DNA of 64,000 nucleotides, from assembly GCF_900105115.1 (NCBI RefSeq), contig NZ_FNRV01000001.1, forward strand, positions 1,240,001 to 1,304,000, read 5' to 3'. Positions within the stretch are counted from its first letter, which is position 1; every line of letters starts with the position of its first letter. Source of the DNA: Pseudomonas mohnii (GTDB lineage: Bacteria; Pseudomonadota; Gammaproteobacteria; Pseudomonadales; Pseudomonadaceae). A model generated the notes under the pieces. It was not told the origin of the DNA. It made no database searches and worked only from the letters and a program-made list of their open reading frames with translations. Both the position numbers and the translations under genes were made by a program. Below are positions 9,945 to 17,675 of the stretch, in pieces.

Positions 9945-10056
9945 CGCTGTTACCTCTATTCGTTAATCGAATGGCTACGACGTGAATTATGCGCTTTTCA
10001 TGATGACAGCTCATCCGCAAGATGCTGGCCTGAATCAACACATACTGGATCTGATC

Positions 10057-10665
10057 ATGCCATTTGAGACCTGGTTGCTCTATCTGTTTACCTGCTGCGG
10101 CATCGCGGTAGTACCGGGGCCCAATGCATTATTGGTGCTGACCCATGGAGCTATTCACGGGAGTCGGAAAACGCTGTTCACTATCACCGGTGGCGTGCTC
10201 GGCTTTGCAGTCGTGCTTTCGCTTTGCGCATTGGGATTGGGCGCACTGATCCAGGCGTCGGCCACCTGGTTCATAGCCTTGAAGGTTGTCGGCGGGCTCT
10301 ATCTGATCTGGTTGGGCTTCGGGCTGTGGCGGGCTGCACCCGTCAGCCTTGATACGACCGGCACTACCATCATGCGACGTTGGTCACTGTTCCGCCAAGG
10401 GCTGGTATCAGCCATTTCAAACCCCAAGGCACTGCTGCTATTCACGGCGTTTATCCCACCATTCCTGGATCCCCACAGAAGCATCGTCGCGCAGACGGCC
10501 GCCATCGCGCTGACTTACGCCGTCGTGGAGTTCGCCGTTGAGTATTTAGTGGCCAGCGCTGCGCATCGGGTCAGGCCTTGGTTAGCTCGAACCGGGCGCC
10601 GATTCAATAAAGTCTGTGGTGGATTTTTTGTACTTTTCGGGTTGGCGCTGCCCATCCATACCTGA
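10057..10665 (+). CDS. LysE/RhtB family amino-acid exporter
   Basis: A 202-residue inner-membrane protein with about five to six hydrophobic helices. The N-terminal segment GIAVVPGPNALLVLTHG is the LysE-family signature (PGP-N). A further family motif is SAISNPKALLLFTAFIPPF near residue 115. The start is placed at MPFETWLLYL because the longer frame adds 25 non-membrane residues. The family exports amino acids or related metabolites using the proton gradient. It is probably controlled by the divergent LysR gene. Confidence 0.87.
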   Translation: MPFETWLLYLFTCCGIAVVPGPNALLVLTHGAIHGSRKTLFTITGGVLGFAVVLSLCALGLGALIQASATWFIALKVVGGLYLIWLGFGLWRAAPVSLDTTGTTIMRRWSLFRQGLVSAISNPKALLLFTAFIPPFLDPHRSIVAQTAAIALTYAVVEFAVEYLVASAAHRVRPWLARTGRRFNKVCGGFFVLFGLALPIHT

Positions 10666-10689
10666 AGGCACGGCTTCCTGTATCAGACG

Positions 10690-10840
10690 GAATTCTGACC
10701 ACAAATGTGGTAGCAGTTGATGTACGTAGGTTGCGCGTTGCGTCGGTCGTCTCGTTAGCACATCTTTCAGATAAGCGTACGGATCATGCCCATTCATGCG
10801 CGCCGATTGGATCAGGCTCATGATAGCCGCCGCACGGCAA
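10690..10840 (-). pseudogene. IS66-family transposase (TnpC) C-terminal fragment
   Basis: The minus frame contains AAAIMSLIQSARMNGHDPYA, then YLKDVLTRRPTQRA and LLPHLW, the well-conserved tail of IS66-type TnpC transposases. The rest of the element is missing, so this is a scar of an old insertion sequence. It marks the left limit of the mosaic region. Confidence 0.72.
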
Positions 10841-10882
10841 GCGTCGGTATTGCACGCGGACAGGATACTGATCGCCAGATGC

Positions 10883-10907
10883 AAAAAGCCCAGCGCGGGG
10901 CTGGGCT
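10883..10907 (-). terminator. Rho-independent terminator
   Basis: On the minus strand gcccagc, a short GC loop and gctgggc are followed by ttttt. It lies six bases after the stop of the 51-aa gene and fits as its terminator. Confidence 0.75.
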
Positions 10908-10912
10908 TCCTG

Positions 10913-11068
10913 TCACTGCTCTCTCACTTCCAGGACTGTCGCACCAGGATGCTTCTGCAGAATTTTTCTCTCCGCATCCCGGGCATCGGTTCCGTTCTGA
11001 AGCACGTTACTCATGCCGCTGCCATTTTTTGCTTTCAGCTTAAACACGTAGGTCTTTACTGCTGCCAC
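10913..11068 (-). CDS. Small conserved-looking protein of unknown function (51 aa)
   Basis: A GTG start with a good ribosome site (AAGGAGA, six bases upstream) opens a 51-residue frame: MAAVKTYVFKLKAKNGSG, then NVLQNGTDARDAERKIL and a TVLEVREQ end. It looks like one beta-alpha-beta unit and is followed at once by a strong terminator. This complete transcription unit argues that it is real although it is short. I do not recognise a function. Confidence 0.62.
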   Translation of the reverse strand: MAAVKTYVFKLKAKNGSGMSNVLQNGTDARDAERKILQKHPGATVLEVREQ

Positions 11069-11206
11069 GATGCGTCTCCTTCGCTCGATTGAATCCTGAC
11101 CTTAGCATTTGGCTGGTCGCCCATCCAGCCTGTCTGAATGCTCAGTGGCAGCGCGCTACTACCCCGTAGTAGCTTGGTGGCTCCCCTTGCTGAGAGATAG
11201 TCAAAA

Positions 11207-11449
11207 ATGCCCCTCGAGTATGCAGACAATCCCCTGTACGCCAAGGCCAATGGAGTTGCTGCCACCTATGCGATTTTAGCTCTCATTGAAACGCTTCGAC
11301 GCTCCAATGCGCTCGACGCTTCGCTATTCGCGCAGGTTATGCAAGAGATTGGCCCTGATTTAAGCACTGAACCTGAGCCGGGTTATGAAGAACAGATCCA
11401 CGTGATGTTGAAACATTACCTAAAAGCCGCAGGCTCGATATCGCAATAA
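11207..11449 (+). CDS. Hypothetical protein (80 aa)
   Basis: An 80-residue frame with helical, protein-like composition (ANGVAATYAILALIETLRR; QVMQEIGPDLS). No known motif, signal or membrane helix is seen. It runs convergent to the broken phage gene that ends at 11453. The function is unknown, and it may be host or phage cargo. Confidence 0.45.
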   Translation: MPLEYADNPLYAKANGVAATYAILALIETLRRSNALDASLFAQVMQEIGPDLSTEPEPGYEEQIHVMLKHYLKAAGSISQ

Positions 11450-11452
11450 CTA

Positions 11453-11708
11453 TTAGGGCTCATTCATCACTTGGCAGTGAATACCGTCCATCTTCATCAA
11501 CACCCGGGCCTCTTCCGGCTCGATCTGCCGATGCATCATCCGCGTCCAGGCGTCCATTTCCTGCCAGGTCAGCGGATCGCTGGTGCGTTTGAGCTCCCAG
11601 TACAAGCCGGCCAGATAGCCCATGCCCTCGGGCATGGCCGGAATATCCAGCTCCCGAAGTTTGTGCTTGGTCAGCCATCAATGCGCCGTTGATTTTGGTT
11701 TCAGACAT
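11453..11708 (-). pseudogene. Frameshifted small phage tail-region protein
   Basis: Two overlapping minus frames make one protein if a single base is removed. MSETKINGALM in one frame is followed in the other by LTKHKLRELDIPAMPEGMGY and then LYWELKRTSDPLTWQEMDAW, ending CQVMNEP. The layout resembles small tail-assembly-region proteins of pseudomonad phages; the exact family is not certain. The one-base insertion near 11670-11680 makes it non-functional. Confidence 0.55.
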
Positions 11709-11719
11709 CTGATCTACAC

Positions 11720-12060
11720 TCAAATGGGGGTGTGGCTAGCTCGACGGGGCGAAAAAGCGGGCGAATTCCCTTCTCTGCCACACCTCCACCGTCGGAGGGT
11801 CGTATCAGTCGCCCGGAAAGGGGGCTGGGGGCTACGAGGCTGGCCGACCGTGGTTTGCCAGTCTCCGCGCAGTCGACCTTCATCCACGGGCGTACCCTGA
11901 ATGACTGCATTGAACAGCGCGATGGTCGTGCCTCGAGTGATTTCTTCATGCGCCTTTATGGTCTTGGCGGCAAATCGCCTGATGCCATCGCATAGGGCCT
12001 AGGTGAGCGCGTACAAATTCCTTACATGTTTTTACATCTTTGAACCCAGCGTACAACGGT
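11720..12060. other. Stretch without an assignable gene
   Basis: About 340 bases between the broken tail gene and the racemase promoter region. A plus frame (11732-11995) can be read through it with an arginine- and proline-rich composition and an end like YGLGGKSPDAIA. It lacks a clear ribosome site and I cannot assign it. It may be phage-derived. Confidence 0.35.
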
Positions 12061-12130
12061 AACTTACACAGCCTTCCAATAATCGGTACCGGAATAATAA
12101 AAAAAAGACCGATTACATGGAGAGTTTCAA

Positions 12131-13360
12131 ATGCCCTTTACCCGTACTGCTCTAGCGTTGTCTCTCGGCCTGATCTTTTTGCAAAGCCAGGTCCAAGCGG
12201 CGCCACCACTGTCACTCACAAACGGCAATACCGAGCTGACGGCTCAAATCAGTAATGCCTGGATTGAAATCAACAAGGCCGCGCTCGAGCACAACATCCA
12301 AACCCTGCAAGCCGAACTGGCTGGCAAGTCGAAACTCTGCGCGGTACTGAAGGCCGACGCTTATGGTCATGGCATAGGGTTGGCGATGCCTTCGGTGATT
12401 GCGCTGGGTGTACCGTGTGTGGCGGTCGCCAGTAATGAAGAGGCGCGAGTGGTTCGAGAAAGCGGATTTAAAGGTCAGTTGATCCGTGTTCGCACCGCCT
12501 CCCTGGGGGAGCTCGAAAATGCTTTGCAGTACAACGTCGAAGAACTGGTTGGTAATCTCGATTTCGCCCGTCAAGCGGCCGATCTTGCACATAAACATGG
12601 TCGCAAATTGCAGGTGCACATCGGCCTCAACTCAAGCGGCATGAGCCGTAACGGCATTGAAATGGCCACCAAGCTGGGTAAGCAAGACGCGCTAGCGATC
12701 ACCAAACTGCCAAATATCGAAGTGGTAGCGATCATGACCCACTTCGCCGTGGAGGATAAGGACGATGTGCGTAAAGGGCTGGCTACCTTCAATGAGCAAG
12801 CCGCCTGGCTGATGGATGTCGCGCAACTCGACCGCAGCAAGATAACCCTGCACGCAGCTAACTCCTTCGCCACCCTGGAAGTACCCGAGTCGCGCCTGGA
12901 CATGGTGCGCACGGGCGGCGCGTTGTTTGGCGATACCGTCCTCTCGCGTACTGAGTATCAACGCGTGATGCAGTTCAAGTCGCATGTGGCCTCGGTCAAT
13001 AGCTACCCTGCCGGGAACACAGTGGGTTACGACCGCACGTTCACCCTGACACGTGATTCGAAGCTGGCCAACATCACGGTCGGTTACTCCGATGGATATC
13101 GCCGTGTGTTCACCAATAAAGGCGTGGTGTTGATCAATGGTCATCGTGTGCCAGTGGTGGGCAAGGTTTCGATGAACACAGTGATGGTTGATGTCACGGA
13201 TGCACCCGACGTCAAGGCGGGTGATGAAGTGGTGTTATTTGGCAAACAAGGCGCAACCGAAGTCAGCCAGGCTGAAGTCGAAGAGATCAACGGTGCGCTA
13301 CTGGCCGACCTCTACACCGTCTGGGGCAGTGCCAACCCGAAAATCCTGGTCGAGAAGTAA
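12131..13360 (+). CDS. alr: Periplasmic broad-specificity amino-acid racemase (alanine racemase family)
   Basis: A 409-residue fold-type III PLP enzyme. It has a cleavable signal peptide (hydrophobic segment to about residue 22, site VQA/APPL). The PLP-lysine motif AVLKADAYGHG is near residue 75 and the catalytic tyrosine is in GNTVGYDRTF. The export signal and the N-terminal extension before the barrel match the periplasmic broad-specificity racemases (Bsr/Alr type) of pseudomonads and vibrios, which produce D-amino acids, not the cytoplasmic biosynthetic alanine racemases. A ribosome site (GGAGAG) lies just upstream. The gene is intact although it is surrounded by phage and IS debris. The symbol alr is given loosely; bsr would also fit. 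Confidence 0.86.
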   Translation: MPFTRTALALSLGLIFLQSQVQAAPPLSLTNGNTELTAQISNAWIEINKAALEHNIQTLQAELAGKSKLCAVLKADAYGHGIGLAMPSVIALGVPCVAVASNEEARVVRESGFKGQLIRVRTASLGELENALQYNVEELVGNLDFARQAADLAHKHGRKLQVHIGLNSSGMSRNGIEMATKLGKQDALAITKLPNIEVVAIMTHFAVEDKDDVRKGLATFNEQAAWLMDVAQLDRSKITLHAANSFATLEVPESRLDMVRTGGALFGDTVLSRTEYQRVMQFKSHVASVNSYPAGNTVGYDRTFTLTRDSKLANITVGYSDGYRRVFTNKGVVLINGHRVPVVGKVSMNTVMVDVTDAPDVKAGDEVVLFGKQGATEVSQAEVEEINGALLADLYTVWGSANPKILVEK

Positions 13361-13442
13361 TCCCACCAATATCGTAAAGCAGAGGGCGCGCTCATTAGCG
13401 TACAGCTTTGAAGAGCGCTGACAGCTCCAATGCCCAACAGGG

Positions 13443-13477
13443 TCCGACAGGAGAAAACTCGCTTTTCTCTTGTCGGA
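13443..13477. terminator. Inverted repeat downstream of the racemase
   Basis: The 15-base arms tccgacaggagaaaa and ttttctcttgtcgga pair at 14 of 15 positions around a 5-base loop. The position 80 bases after the racemase stop suggests a transcript-end or stabilising hairpin. There is no clean T tract. Confidence 0.55.
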
Positions 13478-13568
13478 GGGTAACCATCATGCCTTTTCCC
13501 CCGCTGACTCACCGCGACACCGGCAACGGACAAACCGCGTTGCCCGCATTCTTACGACCTGTCGCGGA

Positions 13569-13720
13569 CTACTGATTCGCCCCATTCAGGTTCCGGCGAA
13601 GCTCAGCCAGGTCCCATTGGGCAGCATCATCGCCATGACCACGACAGCCGCCAATACCGCAACGAAGCCAAAGGCCTTCCAGCAGGACCCTCTTGGCTTT
13701 TCGTTATTCGAAAGAGTCAT
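13569..13720 (-). pseudogene. Holin gene remnant with internal deletion
   Basis: The segment AFGFVAVLAAVVVMAM matches the first membrane helix of the intact holin at 56940-57332. The DNA just downstream encodes, in another frame, LAELRRNLNGANQ, the holin C-terminus. About 240 bases in between are missing and the join is out of frame. The remaining frame still encodes a 44-residue peptide with one membrane helix (MTLSNNEKPRGSCW start). Confidence 0.75.
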
Positions 13721-13812
13721 ATAAAGAACGTTACATTTTTGACACGCTGCCTGACACCCATTAAAAAATAAAATAGCTGACTTTTGAGTCAACTAAGCAA
13801 AACAGGATCATA

Positions 13813-13846
13813 TTTTAAAAAGGGAAACCAAATTCCCTTTTTAAAA
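13813..13846. promoter_or_regulatory. Perfect 14-bp inverted repeat at the start of the 82-aa gene
   Basis: ttttaaaaagggaa and ttccctttttaaaa are perfect complements around a 6-base loop and end two bases before the GTG of the next gene. The hairpin could terminate transcription coming from the left, or it could be an operator or translation switch for that gene. Confidence 0.55.
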
Positions 13847-13848
13847 AG

Positions 13849-14097
13849 GTGAGCAAATTGGAATATAAAGATCAAAACGATTCGCGAGACAAACCAGGTT
13901 TCAGTGCAGTGTTCACCTCTGACAATAAGATCATCAGCGTATCTGAGTATATTGAAACGTTTTTAATAACAAGAGGTTATGAGACGACGCACCAAAATAG
14001 ACTCAAGATCGCAGACAGCCTCAGTCACGTGCCTATGCGCGAACGCCATTCAGTGTCTGAGCTAGACCACTGGCTTGATTCACAATTCAAAAGCTGA
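13849..14097 (+). CDS. Hypothetical protein (82 aa), AT-rich
   Basis: A GTG-started 82-residue frame with charged, helical, cytoplasmic composition (DNKIISVSEYIETFLITRGY; RHSVSELDHWLDSQF). Its base composition is visibly richer in AT than the host genes, which suggests transfer. Its start sits at the foot of a perfect inverted repeat. No family is recognised. Confidence 0.5.
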   Translation: MSKLEYKDQNDSRDKPGFSAVFTSDNKIISVSEYIETFLITRGYETTHQNRLKIADSLSHVPMRERHSVSELDHWLDSQFKS

Positions 14098-14229
14098 CTA
14101 CAACGAATACGGCTCAAGTGCAAAAATCAAGGAGAACATTAGGCACGAATTCAAATGGATTGAATGCTGATTCTTGATACGCGCAAGTTTGCAATTGCAG
14201 GCCAGTCGGTACTGCTCGCCCCAAAAAAG

Positions 14230-14252
14230 GCCCGGACATGTGCCGGGCATTT
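14230..14252. terminator. Rho-independent terminator
   Basis: gcccgg-acatgtg-ccgggc followed by attttat on the plus strand, with an A tract on the other side, so it could work in both directions. It lies about 130 bases after the 82-aa gene. Confidence 0.65.
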
Positions 14253-14361
14253 TATATCGTCAAGCTTCGGATTAGGCGTTCAATAACTTGGCCACAGCTC
14301 TCCCACGCAAAATTCAGGCAATAAAAACCCGGCTCAGTGGCCGAGTTCTTGGCTGTCATTC

Positions 14362-14442
14362 GAAGCGGCGCGGCAAGAGCTGGCGCGCCTACCGCACGGC
14401 GAAAGCACGCGCCAGGCGGCGCAGCTCGACAGCTTCGCCTGA
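14362..14442 (+). pseudogene. 3' fragment of a phage early gene (copy 1)
   Basis: 27 codons (EAARQELARLPHGESTRQAA, end LDSFA, stop) that match at most positions the end of the frame at 27931-28011. The upstream part is different or missing, so only the tail survives. It marks a conserved position in both prophage relics. Confidence 0.55.
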
Positions 14443-14462
14443 CCCACCTTCACCTGTTGGAT

Positions 14463-14696
14463 TTAATCCTGTTTGGATTTGACTTCTGTTCTGTGCCAGG
14501 TAATTGAGCCGCCTTCCCCTAAGTAATCAATTCGCTGCTCGACCACGCGGTAGTGAGCAACAGTGCTGCCTGCTGCATCCCTTTCAGAGAAATTCAGAAT
14601 GTCTTCCCCTGTCGTAATACCGTAAATCGAGTCACCCGAGACAAGTTGATTCTGCTTTGGTATGCCCAATAGCCTCTTGTAGAACTCATCGCTCAC
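14463..14696 (-). CDS. Hypothetical minus-strand cargo protein (77 aa)
   Basis: The start is placed at a GTG preceded by AAGGAGA at good spacing, giving VSDEFYKRLLGIPKQNQ and an end of TWHRTEVKSKQD. It is predicted to be a small soluble beta-rich protein without known motifs. It lies between two sequence blocks shared with the second relic (14362-14442 and 14754-14773), where that relic has different genes. Confidence 0.6.
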   Translation of the reverse strand: MSDEFYKRLLGIPKQNQLVSGDSIYGITTGEDILNFSERDAAGSTVAHYRVVEQRIDYLGEGGSITWHRTEVKSKQD

Positions 14697-14753
14697 TTGC
14701 TGTCTCTCCTTCCGGCTCCATGCCGGGCCGAACACAAATACCCCACTTCAACG

Positions 14754-14773
14754 AATCACGCCAGCCGGCGAGG
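14754..14773 (+). repeat. 20-bp anchor repeat, copy 1
   Basis: aatcacgccagccggcgagg is identical to 28668-28687. In both places it stands just upstream of a plus-strand early gene and downstream (in plus coordinates) of the start of a minus-strand cargo gene. Confidence 0.75.
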
Positions 14774-14797
14774 CAGGCGTATGCCTGGAAATTACTT

Positions 14798-15208
14798 ATG
14801 ACCATCACAGCACCAGTCATCCGCTACCACGGCGCCAAGTTCCGGCTTGCGCCTTGGGTGCTTCAACACTTCCCGCCACACACCTGCTACGTCGAGTCAT
14901 TCGGCGGAGCGGCCGGAGTACTGATGCAGAAGCCTCGATCGTATGGCGAGGTGTACAACGATCTAGACGGCGATATCGTGAACCTGTTTCGCGTCCTGCA
15001 GGATCCAGTCACGCGATCGGGATTTACCGAGCGCCTCGGGTTCACGCCCTACTCCCGCGAGGAGTTCGAATTGTCCTGGGAGCCGAGCGCCGAAACGATC
15101 AAACGGGGCCGGCGACTTCGAGTGCACCCTGGCTCAGCACTTCGAGGATATCAGGACTCGCGAGGAGGCCCTGCAGCAGCGCCTGAGCACAGCGGATCAG
15201 GGGATTGA
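14798..15208 (+). pseudogene. D12-class DNA adenine methyltransferase, truncated
   Basis: The N-terminal third of a Dam-like methylase: IRYHGAKFRLAPWVL, then the SAM-binding VESFGGAAGVLMQKP and EVYNDLDGDIVNLFRVL. After about 105 residues the similarity stops at a deletion junction (about 15110) and the frame runs to a chance stop at 15208. The DPPY catalytic motif is lost, so no activity is expected. Confidence 0.8.
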
Positions 15209-15479
15209 TGAGCTGGCCGGAACCCGTGCTGATCGCTCGCCAAAGGACTACGCCATTGAACACGCGGAGTACATGGCGAAGTCCGCCGATCATGTGTTAG
15301 CCGAATTCCAGGCTGACGGGTTGGCTCTGATCGCAGCTGATGAAGGTGGCGATGAAGGAGAAGGCGAGTTATTCGAAGCGATCGACTCCGCACGTCAAGA
15401 CCTGCAGGAAGCCTTGGTAGATCTGCGCAGCATGGTGTTCGAGTTCCGCAAGCGCGCTAACCGCATCACCCCGCAGTAA
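15111..15479 (+). pseudogene. 3' remnant of a phage early coiled-coil protein
   Basis: From the junction with the methylase another frame runs to TAA at 15479: REEALQQRLSTADQGIDEL, then FEAIDSARQDLQEALVDLRS and a FRKRANRITPQ end. The glutamine- and leucine-rich helices suggest a coiled coil. The 5' part is deleted. An internal ATG at 15273 could still give a 68-aa peptide. Confidence 0.55.
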
Positions 15480-15503
15480 CCCCTCCCCCTTCAAAGTCAG
15501 CCG

Positions 15504-15803
15504 CTATTTCGAGGTCGCTGATTGGCAAGTGTTGGCACCCCCGCTAGCGGCCAACTGACGAGCGCGACCGACACCCCAAGCCAGAACTCTTGTCATTGAT
15601 TCTTGTGAATGTGAGTCGTCAGCCTCTTCATGCAACGCCACGCCATCGGGAGCATAAATCCCAATGAACATTTCAGTCTTTCCGGCACGCGATAGCCTGA
15701 CCTGCACGTCAATAAAAGTCCCATCATTGAGAGTTTCATCGTGTGTTCTGGTGTGGAGTTCAGGGTCTGCCCATTCCCAAAAAACATCGCCTCGAAGTCT
15801 CAT
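15504..15803 (-). CDS. Hypothetical minus-strand cargo protein (99 aa)
   Basis: A 99-residue soluble protein: MRLRGDVFWEWADPELHTRT, then FIDVQVRLSRAGKTEMFIGI and a helix LAWGVGRARQLAAS. It looks like a small alpha+beta domain with no known motif. A GGGAGGG ribosome site lies just upstream of the start. It runs against the plus-strand phage frames on both sides, as the other cargo genes do. Confidence 0.6.
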   Translation of the reverse strand: MRLRGDVFWEWADPELHTRTHDETLNDGTFIDVQVRLSRAGKTEMFIGIYAPDGVALHEEADDSHSQESMTRVLAWGVGRARQLAASGGANTCQSATSK

Positions 15804-15990
15804 AGAGCCCTCCCGTTTGCTCTCTGTGATGGACAGTAGAGCCCAAAACCAGACCCACGCGAGAGAAGTTCAACAAAGCAGAACCGATATCGGACAGTTG
15901 GTCTCAACAGCTGTACGAACTCAAATTACCTGTACAACTTTTAGCCGCTATAGCGGCAAGGACGAAGTCATACCTGAAGAAAATGTCGTG

Positions 15991-16168
15991 ATGTACGATT
16001 CCCCCGAAGCAGCCAGCATTCAAACCGTCACCGGCTGGGTCGGCGTTCGACCTGCTGAACGAGATGATCCGCCAGTCTGAGCCGCTGTCGTGGTCGGGGG
16101 GGAAGTATACCGCGCAGCCCCCTCAGGCACTCATTGATGAAATCGCAGCAGCACGGGTGACGCCATGA
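15991..16168 (+). pseudogene. Phage early gene with internal deletion
   Basis: The opening MYDSPEAASIQTVTGWV is a recognisable start of a small phage protein family seen in pseudomonad prophages. After it the sequence shifts frame to SAFDLLNEMIRQSEPLSW and ends AAARVTP just before the next ATG. The middle is deleted, so the gene is dead. Confidence 0.55.
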
Positions 16169-16488
16169 TCGACCATTCAAAGCCGAAGGCTGCCGCGACG
16201 ATGTTATTCGATCGTACGGCTGGGCGGGGATGATCGAAGATGCCGACCTGTTGCACTGCGATGAGCAGTTCCTCAAGGGATGTTCACCCGAAGCAGTTCC
16301 TGATCGCTGAAAACGAGGGGCTGCGCAAGAACGCCGAGCGCTACCTCGTCCTGCGCCAAGCTGACGTCGATACCATCCACAACGGAGGCCTGGTCGCCGG
16401 CCTCACGCCGGACAATATCGTGATCAACGGTAGCGACCTGGACGAGCGTGTCGACGCGGTGCTCGCGCCATGCAAGGTGACCCCATGA
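16165..16488 (+). pseudogene. Degenerate phage early gene
   Basis: MIDHSKPKAAATMLFDR opens a frame that soon stops. A different frame downstream carries LRKNAERYLVLRQADVDTIH and LTPDNIVINGSDLDERVDAV, a protein-like tail that ends at 16488. At least one frameshift and a nonsense codon separate the parts. A further 24-codon frame (from 16486) follows without recognisable content. Confidence 0.5.
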
Positions 16489-16543
16489 TCACCCTCGCCT
16501 GGTTCGCCGACATAGCCTGGCTCATCTACACGGGACAGGGCGG

Positions 16544-16762
16544 TCAGGCGATCTTAAGTGTCTCGATACGCCCTCGCCCATCAGCCATGCAATGAAGATA
16601 CTCCCGCCATTTTTTAAAGGCTTGGTACTGCCTGCTTGAGGCTTCAAGCCACTGAGCGCTACCGATGAGATCAACCGGGATGGACATCATCTGCGAGGTC
16701 GCAAGATCAAGCTCATCGACGAGTTCCCGGCCATTTGGCATATCGAGAATTAGAGGGCGCAT
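16544..16762 (-). CDS. Hypothetical minus-strand cargo protein (72 aa)
   Basis: A 72-residue helical protein (MRPLILDMPNGRELVDELDL; SRQYQAFKKWREYLHCMADG). AGG precedes the ATG at plausible spacing. No motif is known. It is the last minus-strand gene before the xis/int relic. Confidence 0.55.
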   Translation of the reverse strand: MRPLILDMPNGRELVDELDLATSQMMSIPVDLIGSAQWLEASSRQYQAFKKWREYLHCMADGRGRIETLKIA

Positions 16763-16903
16763 AGAAACCTATTTGTTGGGCTACTAAGTCGACTTTCTAA
16801 CTGTCCGATCGTGCACGAGTTCCGACGAACGGTATCAATCTATCTACCTTCTGCCCGCCACGCGGCATGGAGCAACACCGCCCGAACCGGGCAGAGGTAT
16901 TCA

Positions 16904-17395
16904 ATGAAGCGAAAACTTATAAAGATCAGCGAATTTCAGCGCCGGCGCTGGGGCGAAAACGGTACACCGCGGAAGGCCTGAAGGCCATCAGGGAGAAGGC
17001 GCCAGTCTGGCTTCAGAACGCAATTGACCCGGCCCTGATCACTACCCAGCGCCGCACCGACATCCTCGACATGCGATTTGACGGCGTACGGGATGGATAC
17101 CTTTATCTGGTGCAGAAGAAAACGGCGAAAGCCAGTGACGCGGCGTGGATTCGCTTTCGCGTGACGCCCGAGCTGCAGGCAGTCATCAGTCGCTGCCGTT
17201 ACGACACCGCATCACCTTACCTGGTGCACCAGAAGCCTGATCGCCCTGGAAGCCGCCATCATGGAGCTCACGCTTTGGGTAGAGCAGCGTGGCGCGGCCG
17301 ATGTAGCCGACAACGTTCGTAGCGCCTTGGACGCAATCGACCGGAATGAGGAGTTCAGCAAGATGACGCTGGCGGTGATGATGACGCCGGAGTGA
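16904..17395 (+). pseudogene. Collapsed xis-int-orf69 fusion
   Basis: The first 66 bases match the start of the excisionase gene at 30796. The sequence then jumps into the middle of the integrase (AIREKAPVWLQNAID, then DILDMRFDGVRDGYLYLVQK) and, after LVHQKPD, into the end of the 69-aa gene found at 32448-32657. The junctions fall in short shared sequences (ACACCG and TCGCCC). Two deletions thus removed most of xis, both ends of int and the attachment site. Plus-strand DNA upstream also matches that before 30796. Confidence 0.85.
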
Positions 17396-17675
17396 TCGCT
17401 CACAGGCAGAAATCGGCCAAATGCAGTTATCCGAACGTTCGATTTCTACCATCGAAACCGCAGTGCACAGTCCGCACACATAATTAGTCCTTGAAACAGC
17501 TCAGCGCACGGACTGATCATATTGCTCAGTACTTTACGACTACAATATTCAAGATAGCGGCTCATATTATGCTCCTTGTAGTCGTGAAGATTTTGTTCAC
17601 AGGCAAGTTTCATACTTCCATTGGATGGCTTAAGCGCATGAGAGCCCATGCTCGGAGCTACACCTTAGTGACAAA
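17396..17675. other. Stretch without an assignable gene
   Basis: About 280 bases, AT-richer than the surroundings, between the integrase relic and the glycosyltransferase stop. Short frames exist on both strands, but none has a ribosome site together with protein-like composition. Confidence 0.5.

Noticed and set aside
10690..10840. Active IS66 element
   Set aside because: Only the last 50 or so residues of TnpC remain and no terminal repeats or accessory genes were seen.
14798..15208. Complete Dam methylase
   Set aside because: Similarity ends after about 105 residues and the catalytic DPPY motif is absent.
17446..17649. Minus-strand 67-codon frame in the gap before the glycosyltransferase
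   Set aside because: No ribosome site and mixed composition; there is nothing to separate it from chance.
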